Positions 15,867 through 25,836 of a stretch of 32,167 nucleotides of DNA are shown here, one piece after another; position 1 is the first letter of the stretch; every line of letters starts with the position of its first letter. The DNA lies in contig JAITLC010000153.1 in the NCBI GenBank assembly GCA_031278095.1, positions 1 to 32,167 of the forward strand. The letters run 5' to 3'. The notes beneath the pieces were generated by a model that worked only from the letters and a program-made list of their open reading frames with translations, did no database searches and was not told the DNA's origin. Source of the DNA: Treponema sp. Lineage in GTDB: Bacteria; Spirochaetota; Spirochaetia; Treponematales; Breznakiellaceae. The position numbers were made by a program, and so were the translations under genes.

Positions 15867-17837
15867 ATGAAGTCCTTCAATTTAAAGCATAACATGGTAT
15901 CATCCCTCTTTTTTCTATCTACCCTGCTGGTTTTGTTGATAGCCATTGTTGTTACGGTTTACATGAACCGTACCATCAAGATGGTCGAAATTTCTACCCA
16001 AAACCATCTCAGGACATCGGCCATGGCGGCGGCTTCGCTGCTTGATGTGGAAGAACTGGATCGGTTCCATACTATCGAAGATATGGAAAAGCCCGAATGG
16101 GAGATCATCAAGGCCAAACTTGCTAAATTCGCGGAACAGTATCAGGTTCTGTATGTGTACTACTGGCGGGATTATGGTGACGGGCGGATCCAGTACATTA
16201 TTGATAATGATACAGACCCTGAAACCATGGCAAATCCGGATATGTTCTACCCTATTGACGATCCTGAAGATCCGATTACAAGTACCATGGTACCGTATAT
16301 TCTGGCGGGAAATATTTATACTTCGGATCTGGGGATCTACACCAAATCCTGGGACGGCCTTATCTCCGGCATCGTACCGGTATTTAACGAGGACGGAACG
16401 ATATACTGCGCCGCCGGAGTAGATTTGAGTGACGAAACCATCATCATCCAGCGCCGGAACATGACAATACTCAGAACCGTCCTGACTATTGCCCTGGCAC
16501 TCTCCCTGTTCGCGAGCGGTGCGGGCATGTGGTTCTACCGCCAAAAAGCCCGGCAAAGCGAAAACGCCAATAAAGCCAAAAGCCAGTTTCTTTCCGCCAT
16601 GAGTCACGAAATCCGTACCCCCATGAACGCTGTCATCGGCATCAGCGAACTCGTTCTGCGGGAAAACATAAGCCCCAAAGTGCAGGACTATATCGGGCAA
16701 ATCAAACAGGCGGGAGGCAGCCTTCTTGCCATCATTAACGATATTCTGGATTTTTCAAAAATCGAATCGGGAAAAATGGAAATACATCCGGCAAAATATG
16801 CCCTCCCTTCGATCCTGAACGATGTGGTAACTATCATCGGGATACGACTTCATGAAAAATCCCTTGACTTTAAAATAGATGTTGATAGTTCCCTGCCCTA
16901 CCTTCTCTTCGGTGACGAAATACGTATACGTCAAATACTGTTGAACCTCCTGAACAACGCGGTTAAATACACAAAAAAAGGGTATATTAAATTTAGTGTC
17001 TCTGGCGAAATCACCGGCAAAGAAACCATCAACATAAAATTTGAAATTTCCGACAGTGGAATCGGAATAAAAGAAGAAGACCTGGAAAAAATATTTGGAG
17101 ATTTTGTCCGCTTTGATAATGATAATAACCGTAATATTGAAGGTACAGGCCTGGGACTTGCCATTACCTACAATCTCTGCCGGCTCATGGGCGGCAATAT
17201 TTCTGTTGCATCGGTTTACGGCAAGGGCTCTACCTTTACCGTGGTACTGCCTCAAAAAATTCTTGATGCCAAACCTATAGGCGGGAACATTTCCGGAGGG
17301 GGGCCCTGGCATTCCGCCCCGGCGGAGGGTACCGCCTATGAAAACAATTTACCCGAACAGACTGATTCTAAAGTTTCGTTTACCGCACCGGACGCACGGA
17401 TACTGATTGTAGATGATGTTTCAATCAACCTCCTTGTGGCGGAAGGCCTTCTGGCGCCCTATAAAATGCAGATAGACTGCTGTACAGGCGGCGCCGAAGC
17501 AATATCTCTGATGGAAAAGAATCACTATGATCTGATTTTAATGGATCACCTGATGCCCGAAATGAACGGCATGGAAACTACAGCCAAAATCCGTGCCCTG
17601 GAAGCACAGGCTGCCGAAGGCTCTTTGCATTCGCAGCCCGAAGAGATGAATAAACCGCAAGGATCTCTTTCAAGAATTCCTGTCATTGCCCTCACCGCCG
17701 ATGCCATTATAGGGATGAAAGAAATGTTCCTGGACAACGGTTTTGATGACTATCTTTCAAAACCTATTGAGATGTCCACGATGCATGCAATTATAAAAAA
17801 ATGGATACCCAAAGAAAAACAGATTAGCGTTGGATAA
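15867..17837 (+). CDS. Hybrid sensor histidine kinase
   Basis: 656 residues in this order: membrane helix 1 (about 12-32), an extracytoplasmic sensor of ~175 residues with Cache/PAS-like features (YVYYWRDYGDGRIQYIIDND, SGIVPVFNEDGTIYCAAGVD), membrane helix 2 (about 205-227), HisKA with the phosphoacceptor His247 in FLSAMSHEIRTPMNAVIG, HATPase with NLLNNAVKY, DSGIGIKEEDLEKIF and GTGLGLAI, and a C-terminal receiver with Asp560 in LILMDHLMPEMNGMET and the conserved Lys in DDYLSKPI. It therefore senses an external ligand (unknown) and passes phosphate through its own receiver, probably to a separate Hpt protein, since no Hpt domain or output domain is present. AGGTGG lies seven bases before ATG 15867. 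malQ is 34 bases upstream. Confidence 0.93.
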   Translation: MKSFNLKHNMVSSLFFLSTLLVLLIAIVVTVYMNRTIKMVEISTQNHLRTSAMAAASLLDVEELDRFHTIEDMEKPEWEIIKAKLAKFAEQYQVLYVYYWRDYGDGRIQYIIDNDTDPETMANPDMFYPIDDPEDPITSTMVPYILAGNIYTSDLGIYTKSWDGLISGIVPVFNEDGTIYCAAGVDLSDETIIIQRRNMTILRTVLTIALALSLFASGAGMWFYRQKARQSENANKAKSQFLSAMSHEIRTPMNAVIGISELVLRENISPKVQDYIGQIKQAGGSLLAIINDILDFSKIESGKMEIHPAKYALPSILNDVVTIIGIRLHEKSLDFKIDVDSSLPYLLFGDEIRIRQILLNLLNNAVKYTKKGYIKFSVSGEITGKETINIKFEISDSGIGIKEEDLEKIFGDFVRFDNDNNRNIEGTGLGLAITYNLCRLMGGNISVASVYGKGSTFTVVLPQKILDAKPIGGNISGGGPWHSAPAEGTAYENNLPEQTDSKVSFTAPDARILIVDDVSINLLVAEGLLAPYKMQIDCCTGGAEAISLMEKNHYDLILMDHLMPEMNGMETTAKIRALEAQAAEGSLHSQPEEMNKPQGSLSRIPVIALTADAIIGMKEMFLDNGFDDYLSKPIEMSTMHAIIKKWIPKEKQISVG

Positions 17838-17934
17838 TAACCGAAGTCTGTCTATCGTGATCCTGTTGGGGTTCCGGGCTTGAGCAGTAAATCGTCAATT
17901 ACATCTCTTACCACGGAAAACTCAAAAGTAATAT

Positions 17935-17971
17935 GGGTTTGTTCCAAAAACTGAAGTGTTGGAACAGCTTT
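17935..17971. mobile_element. Minimal palindromic MITE-like element, 37 bp, TSD ATAT
   Basis: Arms GGGTTTGTTCCAAAAA and TGTTGGAACAGCTTT around a short loop, flanked by ATAT at 17931-17934 and 17972-17975. It sits between the convergent kinase and gyrB genes. Its length equals that of the copy at 4656-4692. Confidence 0.75.
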
Positions 17972-18017
17972 ATATGCAATGGGTTAATTCCGGCCGGACA
18001 GTTGCCGAAAAGTTTTA

Positions 18018-19934
<1,917 letters not shown>

Positions 19935-19982
19935 TTACCTATCTTGCATAAAAAAGTAAAGACAACATAAACTAATACAAAT

Positions 19983-20036
19983 GGGGCTGCTCCAAACTCC
20001 GGTGATCCGGCAGGATCATAATTTTGGAACAGACTC
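19983..20036. mobile_element. Palindromic MITE-like element, 54 bp, TSD AAAT
   Basis: Starts GGGGCTGCTCCAAAC, ends TTTTGGAACAGACTC, with CCGGTGATCCGG between. AAAT flanks both sides (19979-19982, 20037-20040). The element lies in the gyrB-dnaA spacer, 57 bases upstream of the gyrB start. Confidence 0.75.
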
Positions 20037-20100
20037 AAATATAGGGAAATGCGGCGGCTGGAAGCTGTGCTGCATGGTTCACAGGTATTTGTGTGCAAGC

Positions 20101-20109
20101 TGTGGATAA
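20101..20109 (-). promoter_or_regulatory. DnaA box upstream of dnaA (perfect)
   Basis: TGTGGATAA, the reverse complement of the consensus TTATCCACA. It lies about 300 bases before dnaA. A second box matching TTATNCACA is at 20293-20301. Confidence 0.7.
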
Positions 20110-20180
20110 ATATCCTTAAAAAAGATGAGTAGAGAAGGCCTTGGAAGGCTTCATTCGTAAGTCCTCATTTTTTTCAGCCT

Positions 20181-20219
20181 AATTCTTTGTATTACAAGGA
20201 ATTAGATGTGGTTTACCAA
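20181..20219 (+). repeat. Origin palindrome repeat, copy 1 (upstream of dnaA)
   Basis: AATTCTTTGTA and TACAAGGAATT form an 11-bp inverted repeat (one mismatch) about a single central base, followed by AGATGTG and a TTT-CC tract. A copy with two changes in the first 30 bases lies after dnaA at 21894-21932. The symmetric form suggests a dimeric DNA-binding protein. Confidence 0.65.
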
Positions 20220-20272
20220 TCAGGTGTTAAGGGGATGGAAGTCCGAAATGTCCGGTGTTCTGTCTTTTCTTG

Positions 20273-20302
20273 TTTACAGGAACGGCAAGGCTTGTGAATA
20301 AT
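20273..20302 (+). promoter_or_regulatory. Candidate dnaA promoter overlapped by a DnaA box
   Basis: TTTACA (20273-20278) and AATAAT (20297-20302), 18 bases apart, each 5/6 to consensus. TGTGAATAA at 20293-20301 (reverse complement TTATTCACA, fitting TTATNCACA) covers the -10, as expected for DnaA autorepression. Confidence 0.55.
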
Positions 20303-20401
20303 ATGTTAATAACCGGTAGAGGAAGCCATAACATCCCGCTGAGCAGGCCCGGTGTTACTGGAAGTCCCACTGCATAATCCTCCTCCGGTAAAGGTTTGGA
20401 A

Positions 20402-21799
20402 ATGGCTATATCTGAGTATGAAATATTCTGGCAGGAAGCGCTTAAACTGGCCCGGCAGGAGATGGGTGAACAGGCTTTCCCCGTCTGGTTTGATCTTGAA
20501 TTTCTCTCCTTTGCCGGAGATACCATTACCGTTGCAGTCCCTTCAAACTTTTATCTGGATCGGCTGATTCAGCGCCGGTATCATACCCTGCTTGAAGTCA
20601 AACTTCTGGAACTGACAGGCCGGGAAATTCATCTGGCTTTTGAAGTTATCCCTTCCAAAAAACAGGAGACCGTCAAAAAAGAAGAGGCTGAAAGTGATTT
20701 GGAAAGATCAAAAGCCAAAACAAGGGTCCCGGTAGAGAAGAAAACTGAAAAAAAATCCAAACATTCCCAGCTTCGGGAGGACTATACCTTTGAACGTTAT
20801 ATTGTTGGAGAAAATAATGACTATGCGGTAAGTGTAGCCAAGGCTATCGGGCTTAATCCGGGAACTTCTTACAACCCATTCCTGATCTACGGGGGCGTCG
20901 GTCTGGGCAAAACCCACTTGATGCACGCCATCGGGAGCTTTATATATCAGAATTCGGATCACAAGATAATCTGCATCACTTCTGAAAATTTTCTCAACGA
21001 GTTTATCCAGGCGATTGGGGATAAAAATACCTCAGCAACCTTCAAAAACAAATTCCGTATGACCGATGTTCTTCTCATGGATGATATTCAATTTTTCCAG
21101 GATAAGGAACAGGTTCAGGAGGAGCTTTTCCATACCTTCAATTCCCTTCTGGAGGCAAAAAAACAGATTGTCTTTACCTGTGACCGGCCTGTTTCGGAGC
21201 TGAAAAAACTCCCCGAACGGCTCAAGTCGAGGTTTGAACTCTGTCTCAAGGTGGATCTGCAGCCTCCAAAGTATGAAACCCGTTGCGCTATTCTCAAAAA
21301 AAAGGCCGAAGAACGGGGTATAAACATTCCGGATACTGTAATTGACCTTATTAGCAAGAATATTTCTACCAATATCCGGGATCTTGAAGGGGCAATCAAC
21401 ACTCTGATTCCCTATGCGGAATTGAAAAAGACACCCATAACCCTGGAAATCGCCCAAAATCTGCTGCGGGATATGTTCGCTTCCCCAAAAATGGAAAATC
21501 TATCAATTGATCTTATCCGCCGGGTCGTGGCTTCTTATTTTTCCCTTACTCCCAATGATCTCAAAGGAAGGAAGAAGAACAAAAATATCGCTCTGGCGCG
21601 GCATATTGCCATGTATATTTCCTATGAAATTGCAGAATACTCTACTACGGAGATAGGCCAGGACTTTGGAGGGAGGGATCATACTACGGTTATGCATTCC
21701 TGCAACGTGATACGAGATACCCTTCAGTCTGATCCTACCATGCAACCGACCATAGATAACCTTAAACGACTGATTCGGGAGGAAAGCGCCAGGCATTAA
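20402..21799 (+). CDS. dnaA: Chromosomal replication initiator protein DnaA
   Basis: Binds DnaA boxes and unwinds oriC. I choose ATG 20402 (465 residues), eight bases after AAGG; the frame opens slightly earlier at TTG 20396, but that codon has no spaced ribosome site. Domain I is residues 1-80 (FWQEALKLARQEMGEQAFPV), followed by a charged linker of Lys/Glu (about 86-120). Domain III is AAA+ with the P-loop at 164-171 (GGVGLGKT), Walker B DVLLMDDIQFF, and sensor/arginine-finger segments in KKLPERLKSRFELCLKVDLQ. Domain IV has the box-recognition signature GGRDHTTVMHS at 423-433. It is the first gene of the replication block, followed by an oriC-like spacer and dnaN. Confidence 0.97.
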   Translation: MAISEYEIFWQEALKLARQEMGEQAFPVWFDLEFLSFAGDTITVAVPSNFYLDRLIQRRYHTLLEVKLLELTGREIHLAFEVIPSKKQETVKKEEAESDLERSKAKTRVPVEKKTEKKSKHSQLREDYTFERYIVGENNDYAVSVAKAIGLNPGTSYNPFLIYGGVGLGKTHLMHAIGSFIYQNSDHKIICITSENFLNEFIQAIGDKNTSATFKNKFRMTDVLLMDDIQFFQDKEQVQEELFHTFNSLLEAKKQIVFTCDRPVSELKKLPERLKSRFELCLKVDLQPPKYETRCAILKKKAEERGINIPDTVIDLISKNISTNIRDLEGAINTLIPYAELKKTPITLEIAQNLLRDMFASPKMENLSIDLIRRVVASYFSLTPNDLKGRKKNKNIALARHIAMYISYEIAEYSTTEIGQDFGGRDHTTVMHSCNVIRDTLQSDPTMQPTIDNLKRLIREESARH

Positions 21800-21815
21800 C
21801 TGTGAAAAAGATATT

Positions 21816-21990
21816 GAAAAGAGGTGGATAAACGGAAACAGAGCGAACATTGTGGAAAAGAGGAACAATAACAGGCCGGGTTGTTAAAAAGCTAATTCTT
21901 TATAATACAAGGAATTAGATGTGTTTTCCACATATACTTCTGCTTACTAATACTACTACTAAATTTATATATATATTATATAATAATAAC
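21816..21990 (+). promoter_or_regulatory. Candidate oriC: DnaA boxes, DnaA-trio-like repeats and AT-rich unwinding tract
   Basis: The 248-base dnaA-dnaN spacer contains DnaA-like boxes: GTGGATAA near 21824 (8/9 to consensus, minus), TGTGGAAAA at 21851-21859 (minus) and TTTTCCACA at 21924-21932 (plus). Fourteen bases after the last, 21947-21961 reads CTA-ATA-CTA-CTA-CTA, equivalent to 3'-GAT trios on the other strand. It runs directly into about 30 bases made almost only of A and T (21961-21989). The order box, trio, AT tract is that of the unwinding module described in Bacillus subtilis. Confidence 0.7.
21894..21932 (+). repeat. Origin palindrome repeat, copy 2 (upstream of dnaN)
   Basis: Same layout as 20181-20219: AATTCTTTATA, one base, TACAAGGAATT, then AGATGTG. 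In this copy the tail becomes a DnaA-like box (TTTTCCACA) and the centre includes TATAAT (21901-21906), which might serve as a dnaN -10, although no good -35 is found at normal spacing. Confidence 0.65.
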
Positions 21991-22047
21991 AAAAGAGAAC
22001 AATCCAGGATAATCAATTCCGGAACGTCCTCAAAGGAGAGTGAATAA

Positions 22048-23145
22048 ATGAAGTTTAGCTGTGATAAAGACATATTGTTGAAAGAAATAAACATGGCCCA
22101 GGAAATCGTTTCCACAAAGAATGCTATGTCAATCCTGTCCAATATCTATCTGGAGGCAGAAGAAGATGCCCTTGTGATAAAAGCTACGGATACAAAGGTT
22201 AGTTTTGAAACCCGGATGCCTGTAGCTGTCAGTGAAACAGGGGCTACCACGGTACTTGGGGATAAATTCCTGGGGATTCTCAATTCTATTCCCGAAGGGG
22301 AACTGGAATTTGAACAGATTGATACAAAATCGACTATCAAACCAAGTAAAAAAAAGATAAAATTTCAGTTGAAAAGTATTTCATCTGAAAAATTTCCTGA
22401 ATTTCCTGTTTCCTCCGAAAAGTATTTTGAAATACCTGTAAAAGACTTTAAGGATATGATCATGCAGACCGTTTTTGCGGTTTCTGATGATGAAACCCGG
22501 TATTTTATGAATGGAGTTCATCTGGAAAAGACTGATGGGAATATTGTTATGGTGGCTACCGACGGACGGCGCCTTGCCTATATCGGTAAACCAATAGGAA
22601 ATGGTATAAAGGATTTTTCCGGAGTCATTATACCGCCAAAGATACTTACCATTCTGATAAAAAGGGCAGGAGATGAGGGACCGATATCAATTTCGGTTAC
22701 CGATAAGACGCTTTTTATTCGTTTTGGAAGCTATAATCTCTCGTCGGTACTCATTGAAGGTCCCTTCCCCAATTACAAACGAGTAATTCCCGAATCTCAG
22801 AATAGTATGTTCGTTGTTAATCGACTTGAAATGCTGGATGCTTTGAAGCGTGTATCCCTTCTTGTGGAGCAGAAATCCCGGCGGATATACCTGGGTCTGG
22901 CCTCCGGTTCAGTATCTGTCTATTCTGAAGAAAACGATATTGGCGTTGCGCGGGAAGAGATTCCCTGCAAGTATGAGGGTGAAGAGTTATCCATAGCCCT
23001 CAATTACCGCTATATCGAAGAACCATTCAAGGTAATGGATGATGAAGAAATCTGTATTCGGTTTACCGATACGACAAAGGCCATAACCATTGTGCCGGTA
23101 CCGGAAAAAGATTTTTTTCATATTGTTATGCCGATGCAAAATTGA
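22048..23145 (+). CDS. dnaN: DNA polymerase III beta subunit (sliding clamp)
   Basis: 365 residues, standard clamp length, forming a dimeric ring that tethers the replicase. Three clamp domains are visible: MKFSCDKDILLKEINMAQEI at the start, FAVSDDETRYFMNGVHLE with ATDGRRLAYIG in domain 2, and IEGPFPNYKRVIPE with the C-terminal PMQN tail. The start ATG 22048 has GGAGAG at proper distance. It is followed after four bases by the recF start, so the genes are translationally coupled. Confidence 0.96.
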   Translation: MKFSCDKDILLKEINMAQEIVSTKNAMSILSNIYLEAEEDALVIKATDTKVSFETRMPVAVSETGATTVLGDKFLGILNSIPEGELEFEQIDTKSTIKPSKKKIKFQLKSISSEKFPEFPVSSEKYFEIPVKDFKDMIMQTVFAVSDDETRYFMNGVHLEKTDGNIVMVATDGRRLAYIGKPIGNGIKDFSGVIIPPKILTILIKRAGDEGPISISVTDKTLFIRFGSYNLSSVLIEGPFPNYKRVIPESQNSMFVVNRLEMLDALKRVSLLVEQKSRRIYLGLASGSVSVYSEENDIGVAREEIPCKYEGEELSIALNYRYIEEPFKVMDDEEICIRFTDTTKAITIVPVPEKDFFHIVMPMQN

Positions 23146-23149
23146 CAAA

Positions 23150-24280
23150 TTGATAATCCGTTCCGTTCAAACCGTCTTCTTTAGAAATTTAACCGATGGT
23201 ATTACAGATACCGGTGCTAAAGATATTTTTCTGATTGGTGAGAACGGACAGGGAAAAAGCAATTTTATTGAGGCTGTGTATTATTCTGCTTATGCTTCTT
23301 CGTTCCGGGGCGCTGCCGACAGGGAACTGGCCCATTTTAATGAAAAGTCTGATATTAAAAAATCAACCGAACATGAAACGAAGTCTCATGATTTCTCTGT
23401 TTCCCTTAGCTATAACGACCCCTTGATAGATCAGGTATTGGTAAAGTATGAGGGAGGAAAAAAGAGCATTCGTATCAATGGGAAGACCGCGGCAGACCGG
23501 AAAGAACTGCTCGGTATAGCTCCCTGTATTGTTTTCTGCCATGAAGATATGGAATTTGTGACCGGAAGTCCCGAGAGGCGGCGCTGGTTTTTCGATCAGA
23601 CTTTAAGTCTGATGGATCCTGTGTATCTTGATATGTTTCGCCGTTATCGCCGGGTTCTCAAAGAAAAGAACGCCCTGCTTCGGAATTGCCGTCTGAGAGG
23701 CCTGTATACCCAGGCTGCTCCAGTACTGGATGTGCTTGATTCCCAACTTGTAAGTTACGGTCTCTCCCTGATGGAGAAACGTGAAGAGACGGCGGAACAG
23801 TTCTCCCGGCTTTTTACCCGCCTTTATGGGGAAGTATCCGGCATTGAAGGGCTGGAAGTACGGTACCAGAGTTCCTGGAAACGGAAGGAAGATGCGGAAA
23901 AAACCCTTCTGGAAAAACGGCAGATGGAATTTGCGGCAGGCTTGAGTCTTTCAGGCCCCCACCGTGACCGCTACAATTTTTACCGGGAAGGGAACGAATT
24001 TACCAGAACCGCTTCCACCGGGCAGCGCCGGCTTTTGGCCTTGCTTCTCCGTTCCGCCCAGGCCAAAATTTACCGGGAGGCAGTGGGGAAAGACCCGATT
24101 CTGCTTCTGGATGATGTGCTGCTGGAGATGGACGGGGAAAAACGCAGGCGTTTTTTGGCTGTCCTGCCTTCCTATTCCCAAGCCTTCTATACTTTCCTGC
24201 TCGAAGAGCCCTATCAGGCTTACAAAAAAGATGACACCCTGATATACCGCCTTGTACAGGGCTCTCTGGAGCCGGTATGA
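23150..24280 (+). CDS. recF: DNA replication and repair protein RecF
   Basis: An SMC-like ATPase that helps load RecA at gaps. The frame is open from 23090, but homology begins at LIIRSVQTVFFRNL, so I use TTG 23150, four bases after the dnaN stop, giving 376 residues. Walker A is LIGENGQGKSNFIEAVYY near residue 30. The family elements GSPERRRWFFDQTLSLMDP and LSGPHRDRYNF, the ABC signature STGQRRLLALLLRSAQ and Walker B PILLLDDVLLEMD are all intact. No Shine-Dalgarno is seen, which agrees with coupling to dnaN. Confidence 0.93.
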   Translation: MIIRSVQTVFFRNLTDGITDTGAKDIFLIGENGQGKSNFIEAVYYSAYASSFRGAADRELAHFNEKSDIKKSTEHETKSHDFSVSLSYNDPLIDQVLVKYEGGKKSIRINGKTAADRKELLGIAPCIVFCHEDMEFVTGSPERRRWFFDQTLSLMDPVYLDMFRRYRRVLKEKNALLRNCRLRGLYTQAAPVLDVLDSQLVSYGLSLMEKREETAEQFSRLFTRLYGEVSGIEGLEVRYQSSWKRKEDAEKTLLEKRQMEFAAGLSLSGPHRDRYNFYREGNEFTRTASTGQRRLLALLLRSAQAKIYREAVGKDPILLLDDVLLEMDGEKRRRFLAVLPSYSQAFYTFLLEEPYQAYKKDDTLIYRLVQGSLEPV

Positions 24281-24289
24281 TGGATCATA

Positions 24290-24787
24290 ATGAGAAAGGT
24301 CGGAGACATAATCAAGGCCATGCTTGGTCCTGAACTGGCCGAAACAGCGCAGGGATACTCTGATTTTTTCAAATCCTGGGAAGATATTACCGAAAAAAAC
24401 CATATTGCCGCGGCGGGCTTTCATTCCCGGATAAAGGAATTTGAAAAAGGCGTGGTGCTTATTGAAACAGAGCACCCCGGTTGGATCCAGCTTTTACAGA
24501 CCAAAGAACGGAAACTACTCTACGATTTTCAGCGGCGTTTTCCCGAAAAAGGGGTTACCGGTATCGCTTTTTTTCTTGCCAAAGAATGGGGAGAAACCGG
24601 AGTTTCCGGGGTTGAGACGCCTGTTGTGCCGCCCCCGGAGCCGTCTGAAGAAACGGAAGAAGAGAAGATCGACGACAAAATTTCTTGGGAAAAGATCCAT
24701 GATGAAGGGCTCAAGGTAATGTTGCAACGGCTTGAAAAGGCGATAGCGGTACAAAACCATGCAGCCGGGCCTGAAGAGCTGCCGTGA
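24290..24787 (+). CDS. DUF721 protein (DciA-like helicase operator)
   Basis: 165 residues. Residues 1-100 fit the DUF721 domain: VGDIIKAMLGPELAETAQGY, WEDITEKNHIAAAGF, IKEFEKGVVLIETEHPGWIQ and LLQTKERKLLYDF. DUF721 is the domain of DciA, which recruits or loads the replicative helicase DnaB in bacteria without DnaC/DnaI. Residues 110-165 form a low-complexity acidic tail (PPPEPSEETEEEKIDDK) ending in a predicted helix. The position right after recF is the same as in T. pallidum. The start ATG 24290 lies nine bases after recF. The last four bases overlap the start of the radical SAM gene. Confidence 0.85.
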   Translation: MRKVGDIIKAMLGPELAETAQGYSDFFKSWEDITEKNHIAAAGFHSRIKEFEKGVVLIETEHPGWIQLLQTKERKLLYDFQRRFPEKGVTGIAFFLAKEWGETGVSGVETPVVPPPEPSEETEEEKIDDKISWEKIHDEGLKVMLQRLEKAIAVQNHAAGPEELP

Positions 24788-25749
24788 CATCCCTTTACGA
24801 GCATTGTAATCTCTGCCCCCGCCAATGCGGTGTGAACCGTTTGAAAGGGGAACAGGGCTACTGTAGGGAGACCGCGACCCTGCGGCTGGCCTGTGCCTCC
24901 ATACACCGGGGAGAGGAACCTCCCGTTACCGGGCAGGGGGGTTCCGGAACTATCTTTGTAAGCGGTTGTAATCTGGGCTGTACATTTTGTCAAAACTGGC
25001 AGATTTCGCGGTGTGCGGGCGCAAAGACCATGGGACGGGAGGTTTCATCCGAAGAATTTGCCGCCATCTGCATTGCTCTTGAGGAAAAGGGAGCGGAAAA
25101 TATCAATATTGTTACCGGGAGCCATGCAATTCCTGCAATTGCCGAAGGTATTGACTGCGCCAGAGAGCAGGGCTTGAAGATACCGGTACTCTGGAACAGT
25201 TCCGCCTATGAAACCGAAGAAGCTCTGGAAATACTCAATACAAGGGTAGATGCCTGGCTTCCCGACCTTAAAACCCTCGATCCTGTGCTGGCTTCCCGGT
25301 ATTTCAATGCCCGGGATTACCCGGAAAGGGCAAAGGCTGCAATACTGAAGATGCTTTCCCTTCCCCATTCGCTTATTATTGTCCGTCACCTTATATTGCC
25401 CGGTCATCTGGAATCCACCAGGGAGGTATTGCAATGGTTTGCTCACGAATATGAAACGAAATTTTATGCAGAAAACGCCAAAAACAAGGTGATAGTTTCG
25501 ATTATGACCCAGTTTACACCGGTCAATGTTACAGACATGTGCACGCCGCATATGCGTTATGTGAACCGGGAGGAGTATGAGCAGGTATTGGACTGGCTCG
25601 GTGAATTAGGTATTGAAGAGGGCTACTGTCAGGAACTGGTAAGGGACAGCGGATGGCTGCCGGATTTTGGGAGAAGGAATCCGTTTAGCGCCCGCGGGGA
25701 TGATGTTTCTGAACTTTCTTCCCCTGTGTGGCACTGGAAGGATACGTAG
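24784..25749 (+). CDS. Radical SAM protein, PflX/PflA-like
   Basis: 321 residues. The radical SAM [4Fe-4S] motif is in VSGCNLGCTFCQNWQISR (CxxxCxxC, about residues 60-67), and a second Cys group sits at the N-terminus (CNLCPRQCGVNRLKGEQGYC). This arrangement fits the PflX branch (COG1313) related to pyruvate formate-lyase activating enzymes; the substrate is unknown. Further family-like stretches are NIVTGSHAIPAI, VLWNSSAYET and WLPDLKTLD. The start is GTG 24784, whose GTGA overlaps the TGA of DUF721, so translation is coupled to the replication operon. The C-terminus ends normally at 25749. Confidence 0.85.
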   Translation: MTSLYEHCNLCPRQCGVNRLKGEQGYCRETATLRLACASIHRGEEPPVTGQGGSGTIFVSGCNLGCTFCQNWQISRCAGAKTMGREVSSEEFAAICIALEEKGAENINIVTGSHAIPAIAEGIDCAREQGLKIPVLWNSSAYETEEALEILNTRVDAWLPDLKTLDPVLASRYFNARDYPERAKAAILKMLSLPHSLIIVRHLILPGHLESTREVLQWFAHEYETKFYAENAKNKVIVSIMTQFTPVNVTDMCTPHMRYVNREEYEQVLDWLGELGIEEGYCQELVRDSGWLPDFGRRNPFSARGDDVSELSSPVWHWKDT

Positions 25750-25799
25750 CGGAAAGCGGATCCGAATTTTTGCATTTTTTCAGGACATGAGGATATAAT

Positions 25800-25829
25800 T
25801 TGATCAATAGGTGGTATATTCGGTATACT
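25800..25829 (+). promoter_or_regulatory. Candidate promoter before the DUF2804 gene
   Basis: TTGATC (25800-25805) and TATACT (25824-25829) with an 18-base spacer. The -10 ends only seven bases before ATG 25837, so a transcript from it would be leaderless or nearly so. An upstream TATAAT at 25794-25799 is an alternative -10 with a poor -35. Confidence 0.4.
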
Positions 25830-25836
25830 GAACCGG

